This document shows positions 51,916-59,994 of a stretch of DNA of 64,000 nt, piece after piece. The notes below the pieces were generated by a model. The model was not told the DNA's origin. It did not search any database and saw nothing but the letters and a program-made list of their open reading frames with translations. The stretch spans positions 434,001 through 498,000 of the forward strand of contig NZ_JAHUZF010000003.1 in the NCBI RefSeq assembly GCF_019218295.1. The letters run 5' to 3'. Source of the stretch: Maritimibacter sp. DP1N21-5. Lineage in GTDB: Bacteria > Pseudomonadota > Alphaproteobacteria > Rhodobacterales > Rhodobacteraceae. Numbering within the stretch: position 1 is the first letter of the stretch; the number at the start of each line of letters is the position of its first letter. The position numbers were made by a program, and so were the translations under genes.

Positions 51916-52663
51916 CGTTCGGCTCTCTCCCGGTCCCGTCGCTTCGGCGGCCGCGTCGAGCGGGTTTCGCGCGTCGCGGGCCGAGCCTGTCGACAGTCTC
52001 GACGATTTCCCGACGCAGCCCTATGCGCTGCGCGCGCTTCTGGATCGTATTCAGGCGATGGGGCAGGACCTGCGCCGCGCATCGGCCTGGGAGCCCTGTG
52101 CCAATCGCGGCCACCTTGTGCGGGTGCTCTGCGAGCGGTTCGGGGCGGTTCTCGCCTCGGACATCGCGGATTATGGCGCCGGGTTCGTCCAGCGCAACTT
52201 CCTCTCAGGCCGGGTGCAGGAAGGATCGGTCGACTGGATCATCACGAACCCGCCCTTCAACGTCTGCGAGTCCGTCATCGCCCGTGCGCTCGATGTCGCG
52301 CATGTCGGCGTCGCCATGTTCCTGCGGACGAACGTGCTGGCCGGGGAAGAGCGGTATCGCTCGATCTTCGACCGCCGGCCGCCCTCGATGGTGCTCCAGT
52401 TCGCAGAGCGGATCCCGATCCACCGCGGCGTTCTGCGCGATCCGCGCGAACCCTACCTGAACCCGCGCACGGGCAGCTATGCGACGCCCACGACGCAGGC
52501 GGACTATCTCTGGCTCGTCTGGCTCAAGGCGCGGCGCGCCTCGGTGCCCGAGCTGCACTGGGTGGCGCCGGGGGCAAAGGCACTGATCCGGCCCGGCGAC
52601 TATCCGGACGATCCGTGCGGCGTGGCGCATATCGAACGCAGGGAGGTGCTGATCGATGGCTGA
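51908..52663 (+). CDS. Phage N6-adenine DNA methyltransferase-like protein
   Basis: A 251-residue class-I methyltransferase-like protein from ATG 51908. WEPCANRGHLVRVL at 61-74 is the SAM-binding motif I, ASDIAD holds the acidic residue, and TNPPF at 113-117 is the catalytic NPPF motif of adenine methylation. It may protect phage DNA from restriction or control gene expression. No companion nuclease is present, so it looks like an orphan. Confidence 0.82.
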   Translation: MADVRLSPGPVASAAASSGFRASRAEPVDSLDDFPTQPYALRALLDRIQAMGQDLRRASAWEPCANRGHLVRVLCERFGAVLASDIADYGAGFVQRNFLSGRVQEGSVDWIITNPPFNVCESVIARALDVAHVGVAMFLRTNVLAGEERYRSIFDRRPPSMVLQFAERIPIHRGVLRDPREPYLNPRTGSYATPTTQADYLWLVWLKARRASVPELHWVAPGAKALIRPGDYPDDPCGVAHIERREVLIDG

Positions 52664-53057
52664 CGATGGCCAAAACCGGACAGGTGGCATGGTGACAGCG
52701 GCCGACGTGGTCGCGGTGGTGGCGCGGCGGCACGGGCTTTCGCCAGCCGCGATCCTCGGACCCAACCGGTGTCGTCCGCTCGTCCTGGCGCGGCAGGAGG
52801 CGATGTATCTCCTGCGGCACGTGCTGGACTGGTCCTATCCGAGGGTCGGCCGGTTCGTGCGGCGGGATCATACCTCGGTGATGCACGGTGTGCGCGAGGT
52901 CGAGCGGCGCATGTATGCCTCGGGCGACTACTGCGCCGAGATCAGCGAGCTCTTCGACGGGTTCGAGGCCTCGAGGCTCCTCAGGTTCTCGCGCGGCCCG
53001 ATGGTGGCCGGGGTCTTCCGCAGCGTCCGCGCCGGGACGGGGCCAGAGCCACCTTAA
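52656..53057 (+). CDS. DnaA domain-IV-like DNA-binding protein
   Basis: A 133-residue protein that looks like the DNA-binding C-terminal domain of DnaA without the ATPase. VARRHGLSPAAILGPNRCRP resembles the start of domain IV. ARQEAMYLLRHVLDWSYPRV and RRDHTSVMHGVREVERRM contain the basic loop and the DHTSV signature. It overlaps the methyltransferase stop by eight bases. It may bind DnaA-box-like sites at the phage origin or interfere with host initiation. Confidence 0.78.
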   Translation: MADDGQNRTGGMVTAADVVAVVARRHGLSPAAILGPNRCRPLVLARQEAMYLLRHVLDWSYPRVGRFVRRDHTSVMHGVREVERRMYASGDYCAEISELFDGFEASRLLRFSRGPMVAGVFRSVRAGTGPEPP

Positions 53058-53250
53058 GGTCCCCCTGACTGTCGGGGAAAGGCAGCGACAAGCCGTGAGT
53101 GTCTGGGGATGGTTTGACCCCTAACCACGGAGGCGAGAAGGCCGGGTTCGACCTTGCCCGGTGGCCTCGTCAACCAAACGCCCGCGCGGGGATGCCGCGC
53201 GGGACTGAGCAGGATTTGCGCCCGGAGAGGCGCGTGAGACGGGACAGAGG
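53058..53250. other. Gap with a strong hairpin before the initiator gene
   Basis: CCCGCGCGG (53181-53189) and CCGCGCGGG (53195-53203) form a perfect 9-bp stem with a 5-base loop. No gene or clear promoter was seen in the rest of this 193-base stretch. Confidence 0.5.
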
Positions 53251-53949
53251 ATGGGACAGGCATTGCCGCAAGACGACATGACCGCGCCCGAGGGGCTGCG
53301 TCTGATCGACGCTGCGGAATGGGACCGGGCGCGCTGGGTCTGGCTCGAGAGCGTCCGTCGCGACGCCTCGATCAACGCGACCGCGCGGCTGGTCGCGCAT
53401 GTCCTCGCGCTCGACTTCGCGAACTACAACACGCTCCAGTGCGACCCCTCGAACGGCGATCTCGCGGACATCCTCGGCGTGTCGGAGGACACCGTGCGCC
53501 GCGCGATCGCTGATCTTCGCGACGCTCACTGGATCGCCCGGGTCCGGGGCAACGGCCGGCGCAACAAGTCGAACTACGGGTTCCTGACCTCGGCGAAAGT
53601 GGTGACCCTAAAGGGTGGCAAATTTGCCGGAAAAAGGGGTGCAGATACGCCACCCTTTAAGGGGTCCGAAAGGGTGGCAAATTTGCGGGAAAAGGGTAGC
53701 AAATTTGCCGGGGCCTATAATAAGGCTAAACCATATAAAAACCATAAGGGCGCGACGGGTGTCGAAACACCCGCTCCGAAGCGTTCTGAAAACCCAGCTG
53801 TCATCGCCGATGCCGAACGTGCCGTGCGGACCTTCCGTGAGGGTCGCCGGGATGCGCTCGACGATCTTCAGGGCTGGGTCAGATCGCACATCCTCGCGGC
53901 CGGTCTCCTGACCGACGGCGAGCTTCACGACATCGGTTGGACAGGCTGA
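53251..53949 (+). CDS. Phage replication initiator, HTH protein (O-like)
   Basis: A 232-residue protein. A winged-HTH-like domain occupies the first 120 residues, with CDPSNGDLADILGVSEDTVR and AIADLRDAHWIARVRGNGRR. The middle (about 120-165) is Lys/Gly-rich and is encoded by iteron-like DNA repeats. The C-terminus is short and helical. Lambda O-type initiators also carry the origin within their genes. It therefore probably initiates phage replication, but no helicase or loader gene was recognised next to it. ATG 53278 is an alternative start. Confidence 0.68.
   Translation: MGQALPQDDMTAPEGLRLIDAAEWDRARWVWLESVRRDASINATARLVAHVLALDFANYNTLQCDPSNGDLADILGVSEDTVRRAIADLRDAHWIARVRGNGRRNKSNYGFLTSAKVVTLKGGKFAGKRGADTPPFKGSERVANLREKGSKFAGAYNKAKPYKNHKGATGVETPAPKRSENPAVIADAERAVRTFREGRRDALDDLQGWVRSHILAAGLLTDGELHDIGWTG
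53611..53750. repeat. Iteron array and AT-rich element inside the initiator gene (putative phage origin)
   Basis: Three direct copies of GGGTGGCAAATTTGC plus flanks begin at 53611, 53670 and 53692 (the third reads GGGTAGC...). The second and third are 22 bases apart, two helical turns. An inverted CCACCCTTT lies at 53651-53659. The core GGCAAATTTGCC is itself palindromic. A run rich in A and T (about 53,713-53,750, CCTATAATAAGG then ATATAAAAACC) follows, as in a DNA unwinding element. Confidence 0.78.
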
Positions 53950-53964
53950 GAAAGGGGACTGACG

Positions 53965-54594
53965 ATGACGCAGGTGCAGACCACGACCGACGGTGACAAC
54001 GCGGCGATCTCGGGGCGCGAGCGGGTCAGGCGCTGCCTGATCGAGCCCTTGGAGCGCGATGGGATGGTCCGGGACCCGAGAGGCACGGCCAAGGCCCATG
54101 GCGAGTTCCTGACCAAGCTGCAGGACCGCCTCGGCTACATGTCCGAGGACTCGCTCGAACGGCTGCGGCAGGTGGCGATCATGATGGCGGGCGGCAAGGC
54201 CAAGAACGTCTGGCCCGGCTGGGTCACGCTGCGCAACTTCGCCTATCGCTTCCAGTCCCCGCCCGATCCGGCGAACCCGATCTTCCAGACGTGGCTGCAC
54301 TCGGTCGAGGGTCCGGCGCTCCGGTCTCAGGGTCTGCACGTCGCGGCCTATCGGTTCCTCGTCAAGCACCCGCGCCCGCTCTTCCCGACCGACATGCGCG
54401 AGATCGCGGCGGCGGCCGAGGATGATGCCCGGCGTCAGGCCCGCGCCAACGAGGCGATGGCGCGCGGCGATATCTTGCCCAGCGAGCGCGCTTGGCTCAC
54501 CGACCACCTCGCTCTCACACGTCACGTCGACGAGCTGATCGACGCGGGGATTGCGCATCGGGCGGGCAGCGCGACCGGCGGAGAAGCGGCATGA
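53965..54594 (+). CDS. Phage replication-module protein of unknown function
   Basis: A 209-residue helical protein (MTQVQTTTDGDNAAISGRER start) with LTKLQDRLGYMSEDSLERLR and a basic, aromatic middle (NVWPGWVTLRNFAYRFQSPP). It follows the initiator by 15 bases and overlaps the next gene by four. Position would suit a helicase loader or a replication accessory, but no ATPase motif is present. Confidence 0.6.
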   Translation: MTQVQTTTDGDNAAISGRERVRRCLIEPLERDGMVRDPRGTAKAHGEFLTKLQDRLGYMSEDSLERLRQVAIMMAGGKAKNVWPGWVTLRNFAYRFQSPPDPANPIFQTWLHSVEGPALRSQGLHVAAYRFLVKHPRPLFPTDMREIAAAAEDDARRQARANEAMARGDILPSERAWLTDHLALTRHVDELIDAGIAHRAGSATGGEAA

Positions 54595-55283
54595 TGCTGG
54601 CGCCGAAAGACACCGCCCAGCTGGCGACCGTGCTGCCTCGCCCGCGTCCCGGCGTCCGGGTCGAGGCTGGCATCTGGCCGCTTGTGCAATGGGCGTTCCA
54701 GCGCGAGTGCGCGCGGCTGGAGTTCGATGAGATCGACCGGATCACGGGCGCTCGGCCCGGCTTCGGCACCGAGTTCGTCATGATCGAGCGGGCCCGGCTC
54801 GGCTGCAAGGTCGACGGTGGCGGGCGTTCGGAGCCGCACCCGGACGCCGATGTGGTTGCCGCTGCCGTAGCCGCGCTGCCCGTGGTCCATGGCGGGCGCT
54901 CGATGGCCGTGCACATCGCCGAGGCGGCGCGGGCCGGCATGATGCCGGACGCCATGGTGGGTGCAGTGCCGAGGGCATGGCCGGCCGGTAAGCGGGACCA
55001 TGGGCCCGGTCGTCCATCGAAAGTGGCGGATGCGGCAGACCTCGGCTCCCTTGGCTGGCCTCATCAGCGCCGTGTCAATCGGCGTGGCGTCAGGGTGGTT
55101 GAGCCGGTCCAGTTCTGCCCTGTGGTGTGGTCGCCTACGTCGTCACAGATCGGCGCCGCGAGGCGTGGATACCTCGCCTTCTGGGGTGCACTGGCCGAGG
55201 TGCGAGACAACCTGCGAATCGGGCGCGGCCTCTCGTGCTTCGACGTGACGCTCGCCATGCCACCCAAGATGCCTTGGAAATAA
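54591..55283 (+). CDS. Phage protein of unknown function before the late region
   Basis: A 230-residue protein from ATG 54591 (MMLAPKDTAQLATVLPRPRP), overlapping the previous stop by ATGA. The first 100 residues look structured (IWPLVQWAFQRECARLEFDE); the rest is basic and proline-rich (WPAGKRDHGPGRPSKVADAA). The C-terminal part from about 150 has weaker coding character and could be frame-shifted or poorly conserved. No family was recognised. Confidence 0.5.
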   Translation: MMLAPKDTAQLATVLPRPRPGVRVEAGIWPLVQWAFQRECARLEFDEIDRITGARPGFGTEFVMIERARLGCKVDGGGRSEPHPDADVVAAAVAALPVVHGGRSMAVHIAEAARAGMMPDAMVGAVPRAWPAGKRDHGPGRPSKVADAADLGSLGWPHQRRVNRRGVRVVEPVQFCPVVWSPTSSQIGAARRGYLAFWGALAEVRDNLRIGRGLSCFDVTLAMPPKMPWK

Positions 55284-55300
55284 GGCGTTCTGTGCGGGTG

Positions 55301-55328
55301 TTGACAGCCGAACTCGGAAATGTATTGA
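55301..55328 (+). promoter_or_regulatory. Possible late promoter
   Basis: TTGACA (55301-55306) and TATTGA (55323-55328) with a 16-base spacer lie in the 117-base gap before the HNH gene. This would place a start for the structural genes about 65 bases before the HNH ATG. Confidence 0.5.
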
Positions 55329-55400
55329 CTGTGTGCCAGAGAACACCTGTGCGACCGGAGCGGATCACCCGCCCCGGTCGTTCTCGTTTCAGGGACATCG

Positions 55401-55754
55401 ATGGGACGACTGACCGCTCCGCCCTCACGGGTGGCAAAGCTGGGCACGCGCATCGCCGTGGACCACGGCGCATCGCGGGATGCCGTGCGCCGGAAGGTGA
55501 CGCCGTGGCGTGCTTGGTACTCGACGCCGCGCTGGTTCCGCCTGCGGCAGGCGGTCTTCGTCCGGGATGGTGGCGTCTGCCAGAAGACCGGCGTGCTGCT
55601 CGTTGGTGGCAAGAACGCACCGGACAGCCCGGTCGTCGACCACATCGTTCCGCATCGCGGAGACCCTGACCTGTTCTGGAACATCGACAACCTGCAGCTC
55701 GTGTCCAAGGCGTGGCACGACAGCGAGAAGCAAAGTCAGGAGCGCGGCGGCTGA
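55401..55754 (+). CDS. HNH endonuclease (packaging-associated)
   Basis: A 117-residue HNH nuclease. A CQKTG turn precedes the HNH core VVDHIVPHRGDPDLFWNIDN, which has the metal-binding His and Asn, and LQLVSKAWHDSEK completes it. In HK97-like phages an HNH protein beside the terminase aids DNA cleavage during packaging, and the position here is the same, just before the small subunit. Basic N-terminus, no other domain. Confidence 0.88.
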   Translation: MGRLTAPPSRVAKLGTRIAVDHGASRDAVRRKVTPWRAWYSTPRWFRLRQAVFVRDGGVCQKTGVLLVGGKNAPDSPVVDHIVPHRGDPDLFWNIDNLQLVSKAWHDSEKQSQERGG

Positions 55755-55828
55755 CAGAGGGGGGGCGGGTAGAACCCCATGACCCCTCCAGCCCCTAGCC
55801 CGCGCCCCACCCATTCGGAGGTTTAATT

Positions 55829-56350
55829 TTGGCTGACCTGGAATATTCGGGCGGGGAGGTCCTCGTCGATCTCTTCGGGAACCCGGTTTTCCGGGTCCTC
55901 GGCACGCGCGGTCGGCCGCCCTTCGAGCGGACGGACGAAAACGCGAGGAAAGTCAGTATGTTGCTGGCGATGGGTTGGAGCAACGAGCGGATTGCAGGGG
56001 TGATCCGGGATCCGCGTACCGGGAAGTCGATCTCTGTGCCGACGCTGAAGCGGTATTTTAGACCCGAGCTTCAGGTGCGGCTCGTCGCGCGCGACATGCT
56101 GATGGCGCGGCAGCTCGAGGTCGCCTTCGCGAAGGCGGAGGAAGGCAACGTCGGCGCGATGAAGCACTTCCTCCAGCTGGTCGAGAAAAACGACCTAATG
56201 CTGGCGGCAAAACGCATGGCCGACGATCTGCCGGACGAGGACGATAAGCCGGCGGCGGTGGGCAAGAAGGAAGCGGCGCGTCGGGCGGCGCTCGATGCGG
56301 TATCCGATGAGGATGACCACCTTCTGACGCCGGGCAAATGGGCGAACTGA
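55829..56350 (+). CDS. Terminase small subunit
   Basis: A 173-residue protein read from TTG 55829 (LADLEYSGGEVLVDLFGNP-type start) with GGAGG upstream. An HTH-like segment (MLLAMGWSNERIAGVIRDPR, then TLKRYFRPELQVR) is followed by a helical oligomerisation part and an acidic tail. It should recognise the phage packaging site. It overlaps the large subunit by 13 bases. Assignment rests on position and the HTH. Confidence 0.78.
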   Translation: MADLEYSGGEVLVDLFGNPVFRVLGTRGRPPFERTDENARKVSMLLAMGWSNERIAGVIRDPRTGKSISVPTLKRYFRPELQVRLVARDMLMARQLEVAFAKAEEGNVGAMKHFLQLVEKNDLMLAAKRMADDLPDEDDKPAAVGKKEAARRAALDAVSDEDDHLLTPGKWAN

Positions 56351-58059
56351 TCCGGTCGGCCGCCTGGGACACGGCGCTTCCCGACTGGGAGGACCGGCTT
56401 GTCCAGGGACTGTCCCTGATCCCGCCGCTGCCGCTCTTCGAGCAGGTCGCGGACAAGGCGGTGGCCGTGTTCAAGCGGCTCCGGATCCCGGACATGATCG
56501 GGAAGCCGACCTTCGGCGCCACCGCCGAGGATTGGGTCTTCGACTTCGTCCGGGTCGTGTTCGGGTCCTACGATCCGGACACCAAGAAGCGGATGATCCG
56601 GGAGTTCTTCCTGCTCATCCCGAAGAAGAACACGAAGACGACGATCGCGGCGGGCATCATGGTGACGGCCGCGATCCTGAACGAAAGACCTGAGGCGGAG
56701 CTGCTCTTCGTTGCGCCGACGCAGGAGGTTGCGAAAACCGCGTTCAGCCAGGCGAAGGGCATGATCAAGGCCGATGCCCGCCTCGATGCTGATCTCGGCG
56801 AGGGGGGCATTTTCAAGATCCGCGACCACAAGCGGACCATCGAGCATCTCGTCACGGGGGCGGAACTAAAGATCGTCTCGGCCGACACCGATGTGGTGAC
56901 GGGCACAAAGGCGACATACGTCCTCGTCGACGAGACCCACGTCCTGGGTGCAAAGCCAAAGGCGCCGGACATCTTCACCGAGCTGCGCGGCGGTCTCGCT
57001 TCGCGACCAGACGGGTTCTTCCTGCAGATCACGACGCAGTCGAAGGAAGAGCCGCGCGGACAGTGGAAGGCAGAGCTCGCGACGGCGCGACAGGTGCGGG
57101 ACGGCACGCTGAAGCTTCCGATGCTCGCGGTGCTCTACGAGCTGCCGGAGAAGATGGCGAAGGCCGAAGCGTGGCGGGACGAAAAGACCTGGGGCATGGT
57201 CAATCCAAACCTCGAGCGGTCGGTGTCGATCGAGTTCCTGCAGGACGAATGGCGCAAGGCACAGGGCAGGGGAAAAGAGGCCGAGGCGCTCTTCGCGTCG
57301 CAGCATCTGAACGTCGAGATCGGTCTCGGGCTGCACTCGGAGCGCTGGGTCGGGGCGGATTATTGGCAGAAGCTGGTCGATCCGGGACTGGCGGACCTCT
57401 ACGCGCTGATGGAGCGATCCGAGGTCGTGGTGGTCGGCGGGGACATGGGCGGCGCGGATGACCTCTCCGCGCTCGCCTTCCTCGGCCGGGAAAAGAAGAC
57501 CCGCCGGCTGCTCCATTGGGGGCGCGCCTGGGTGTCGCCGGACGCTCTGACGCGGCGCAAGGAGATCGCGCCGATCCTCGAGGAGTTCGAGGCAGACGGT
57601 GACCTGGTCATCGAGCCGGACAGCGAGGAGCACGCGCGCCAGATGGCCGAGCTCGTCACGATCCCGCGCGACGCCGCGCTCTATCCGGAGGCGGGCTTCG
57701 TGGGCCTCGATCCGCACGGGGTCGCGGCGCTGCTCGATGAGCTCGAGGCCGCGGGGTTCTCGCCCGAGGCGTTCTATGGCGTCGGCCAAGGATACAAGCT
57801 GAACGGCGCCATCAAGGGGCTCGAGCGTCGCTTCCTCGACGGCCGGTTCCGGCACGGCGGACAGGGCATCATGCGCTGGTCGATCGGGAACGCGAAGGCC
57901 GAGACCCGGGGCAACAACACGATCATCAACAAGGCCCGCGCCGGCGCCTGCAAGATCGACCCGCTGATCGCGCTCTTCAACGCCGCGATCCTCATGGACC
58001 TGAACCCGGTTGCGGCCGGGGGCGGCATCAACAGTTACTTCGAAGCGCTGGGGGCGTAA
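56338..58059 (+). CDS. terL: Terminase large subunit
   Basis: A 573-residue packaging motor with an N-terminal ATPase and C-terminal nuclease. The ATPase has a variant P-loop in LLIPKKNTKTTIAAG and Walker B YVLVDETHVLG. The nuclease contains acidic residues in VVVGGDMGGADDLSALAFLG, a ribonuclease-H-like start. It belongs to the Terminase_1/HK97 group. The size is standard, and it directly precedes portal. Confidence 0.93.
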   Translation: MGELIRSAAWDTALPDWEDRLVQGLSLIPPLPLFEQVADKAVAVFKRLRIPDMIGKPTFGATAEDWVFDFVRVVFGSYDPDTKKRMIREFFLLIPKKNTKTTIAAGIMVTAAILNERPEAELLFVAPTQEVAKTAFSQAKGMIKADARLDADLGEGGIFKIRDHKRTIEHLVTGAELKIVSADTDVVTGTKATYVLVDETHVLGAKPKAPDIFTELRGGLASRPDGFFLQITTQSKEEPRGQWKAELATARQVRDGTLKLPMLAVLYELPEKMAKAEAWRDEKTWGMVNPNLERSVSIEFLQDEWRKAQGRGKEAEALFASQHLNVEIGLGLHSERWVGADYWQKLVDPGLADLYALMERSEVVVVGGDMGGADDLSALAFLGREKKTRRLLHWGRAWVSPDALTRRKEIAPILEEFEADGDLVIEPDSEEHARQMAELVTIPRDAALYPEAGFVGLDPHGVAALLDELEAAGFSPEAFYGVGQGYKLNGAIKGLERRFLDGRFRHGGQGIMRWSIGNAKAETRGNNTIINKARAGACKIDPLIALFNAAILMDLNPVAAGGGINSYFEALGA

Positions 58060-58062
58060 CCT

Positions 58063-59289
58063 TTGGGCATCTGGACACGCATCAAGTCGGCCCTTCAGCC
58101 GCGTGTTGAACTGTCGCTGACCGACCCTACCGGATGGCGTGTTGCCAGCGGGTCGTCGGCCGGAACACCGATCACGGAGAGCTCGGCGATGGCGCTGGCC
58201 ACGGTCTGGGCCTGCACGAACCTGATCGCAGGCACGCTTGCGTCACTGCCAGTCGAGATCACGCGCAAGGGTGCGGACGGCCGCCGCGAGGTCCTGGGTG
58301 ACCACCCATTGTCTCGCGTCTTGCGGGAAGCGCCGAACGCAGATCAGACCGCGCTCGAGTTCATCGAACATCAGGCCCTTGCCATCGAGCTCTGGGGCAA
58401 TGGCTTTGCGCGCAAGATCATGGGCGCGACCGACAGGGTGATCGGGCTGGAGCCGCTGCACCCGGGGAAGGTGCAGGTCTATCGGGCGTCGGACGGTGCT
58501 CTCGGATATCGCTGGACCGATGACCGCGGGAAGCAACACCAGGCGGGAGAACGCGAGATCGTCCACCTGCGGGGGTTCGGGGGGCATCCTCTTGGCGGGC
58601 TGTCGACGCTCGCCTTCGCGCGCAATTCGTTCGGGCTCGCGCGCCAGATCGACCGCTCGGCGGCGGCGATGTTCGAGAACGGGATGCAGCCGTCCGGGGC
58701 GCTCACATTCAAGGAGTTCCTGACGGCCGAGCAACGCCAGATCGCGGAGACGAGGCTGGTGGAGCGGCACCTCGGTGCGCGCAACGCCGGGCGGCCGATG
58801 ATCCTCGAGGGCGGGGTGAGCTGGGAGCCGATGATGATCAATCCCGAGGATGCGCAGATGCTCGAAGCGCGTCGCTTCTCGGTCGAGGAGATCTGCAGGT
58901 TCTTCCAGGTGCCGCCGCATATGGTCGGCCACACGGACAAGGCGACGAGCTGGGGGTCAGGGCTCGAACAGCAGATGCTGGGCTTCCTGACCTTCACGCT
59001 CCGGGTTCGGATCAAGCGGATCGAGACGGGTCTCGAGCGACAGCTCCTGACCCCGGCGGACCGGGCGCGCGGGATCGGGATCAAGTTCAACGTCGAGGGG
59101 CTGTTGCGGTCCGACAGCGAGGCGCGGTCGGAGTTCTACGAGCGCGCGCTGCGCAATGGCTGGATGACGATCAACGAGGTCCGGGCGCTGGAAGGGCTCG
59201 AGCCGGTCACAGGCGGCGAGGTGCCGCGCATGCAGATGCAGAACGTTCCGATCACCGATACGGGCAAGGAGGCAGGGAATGGCCAGTGA
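58063..59289 (+). CDS. Portal protein (HK97 family)
   Basis: A 408-residue portal subunit that forms the ring through which DNA enters the head. It is read from TTG 58063 (start GIWTRIKSALQP). Conserved stretches are ALATVWACTNLIAGTLASLP, EFIEHQALAIELWGNGFAR and FSVEEICRFFQVPPHMVGHT. Three bases separate it from terL, and it overlaps the protease by 11. Confidence 0.94.
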   Translation: MGIWTRIKSALQPRVELSLTDPTGWRVASGSSAGTPITESSAMALATVWACTNLIAGTLASLPVEITRKGADGRREVLGDHPLSRVLREAPNADQTALEFIEHQALAIELWGNGFARKIMGATDRVIGLEPLHPGKVQVYRASDGALGYRWTDDRGKQHQAGEREIVHLRGFGGHPLGGLSTLAFARNSFGLARQIDRSAAAMFENGMQPSGALTFKEFLTAEQRQIAETRLVERHLGARNAGRPMILEGGVSWEPMMINPEDAQMLEARRFSVEEICRFFQVPPHMVGHTDKATSWGSGLEQQMLGFLTFTLRVRIKRIETGLERQLLTPADRARGIGIKFNVEGLLRSDSEARSEFYERALRNGWMTINEVRALEGLEPVTGGEVPRMQMQNVPITDTGKEAGNGQ

Positions 59290-59959
59290 ACAGAAATCCG
59301 CGCCGATCATGGAGATCAAGGCGCTCGACGACGAAACCGGCGTGATCGAGGGCTATGCCTCGACCTTTGGTGGGGAACCCGACGCCTATGGCGACGTGAT
59401 TGCCCCCGGTGCCTATGCCGACAGCCTGGACAAGCACCGGGCCAAGGGCACCATGCCGAAGCTCTTCTGGCAGCACGACAGTCACGAGCCCATTGGGCGC
59501 TGGACCGAGATGCGCGAAGACGACCACGGGCTCCTCGTGAAAGGAAAGCTCAACCTCGCCGTCCGGCGCGGGGCCGAGGCACTCGCGCTGCTCAAGGATG
59601 GCGACATCGACGGGCTGTCGATCGGCTACCGGATCAAGGAATACTCGGTCGACACCGAGACCAGTGTCTGGACGCTCGAGAAGCTCGACCTGATCGAGGT
59701 GTCGGTCGTGTCGACACCCGCGAACGAGAACGCGACCATCGCCAGCGTGAAAGCGGCGAAGGCGGTTCACGAACTCACCGTAATGCTCAAGGCCGGGGAC
59801 CGGCTGACAGAGCGGCAATTCGAGACCTGGCTCAAGGGATTGGGCTTTTCGAATGCGCAGGCGGAGCGTGCCGCGCGCCTCCACCTGAAAGGGCAAGGGG
59901 ATCTTGCCGATGACGCGGACGATGCACTCGCGCGTTTCGCGGCGGTGCTCATGGGCTGA
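59279..59959 (+). CDS. Prohead maturation protease (HK97 family)
   Basis: A 226-residue serine protease that trims the capsid scaffold. The fold begins with GVIEGYASTFGGEPDAYGDV. The catalytic His is in LFWQHDSHEPIG and the Ser in IDGLSIGYRI; both are intact. A C-terminal helical extension (about 155-226) may be the scaffold part. It overlaps the portal gene. Confidence 0.93.
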   Translation: MASEQKSAPIMEIKALDDETGVIEGYASTFGGEPDAYGDVIAPGAYADSLDKHRAKGTMPKLFWQHDSHEPIGRWTEMREDDHGLLVKGKLNLAVRRGAEALALLKDGDIDGLSIGYRIKEYSVDTETSVWTLEKLDLIEVSVVSTPANENATIASVKAAKAVHELTVMLKAGDRLTERQFETWLKGLGFSNAQAERAARLHLKGQGDLADDADDALARFAAVLMG

Positions 59960-59994
59960 GGCCCGACCTAACCACATCATCACAGGAGATTCCG

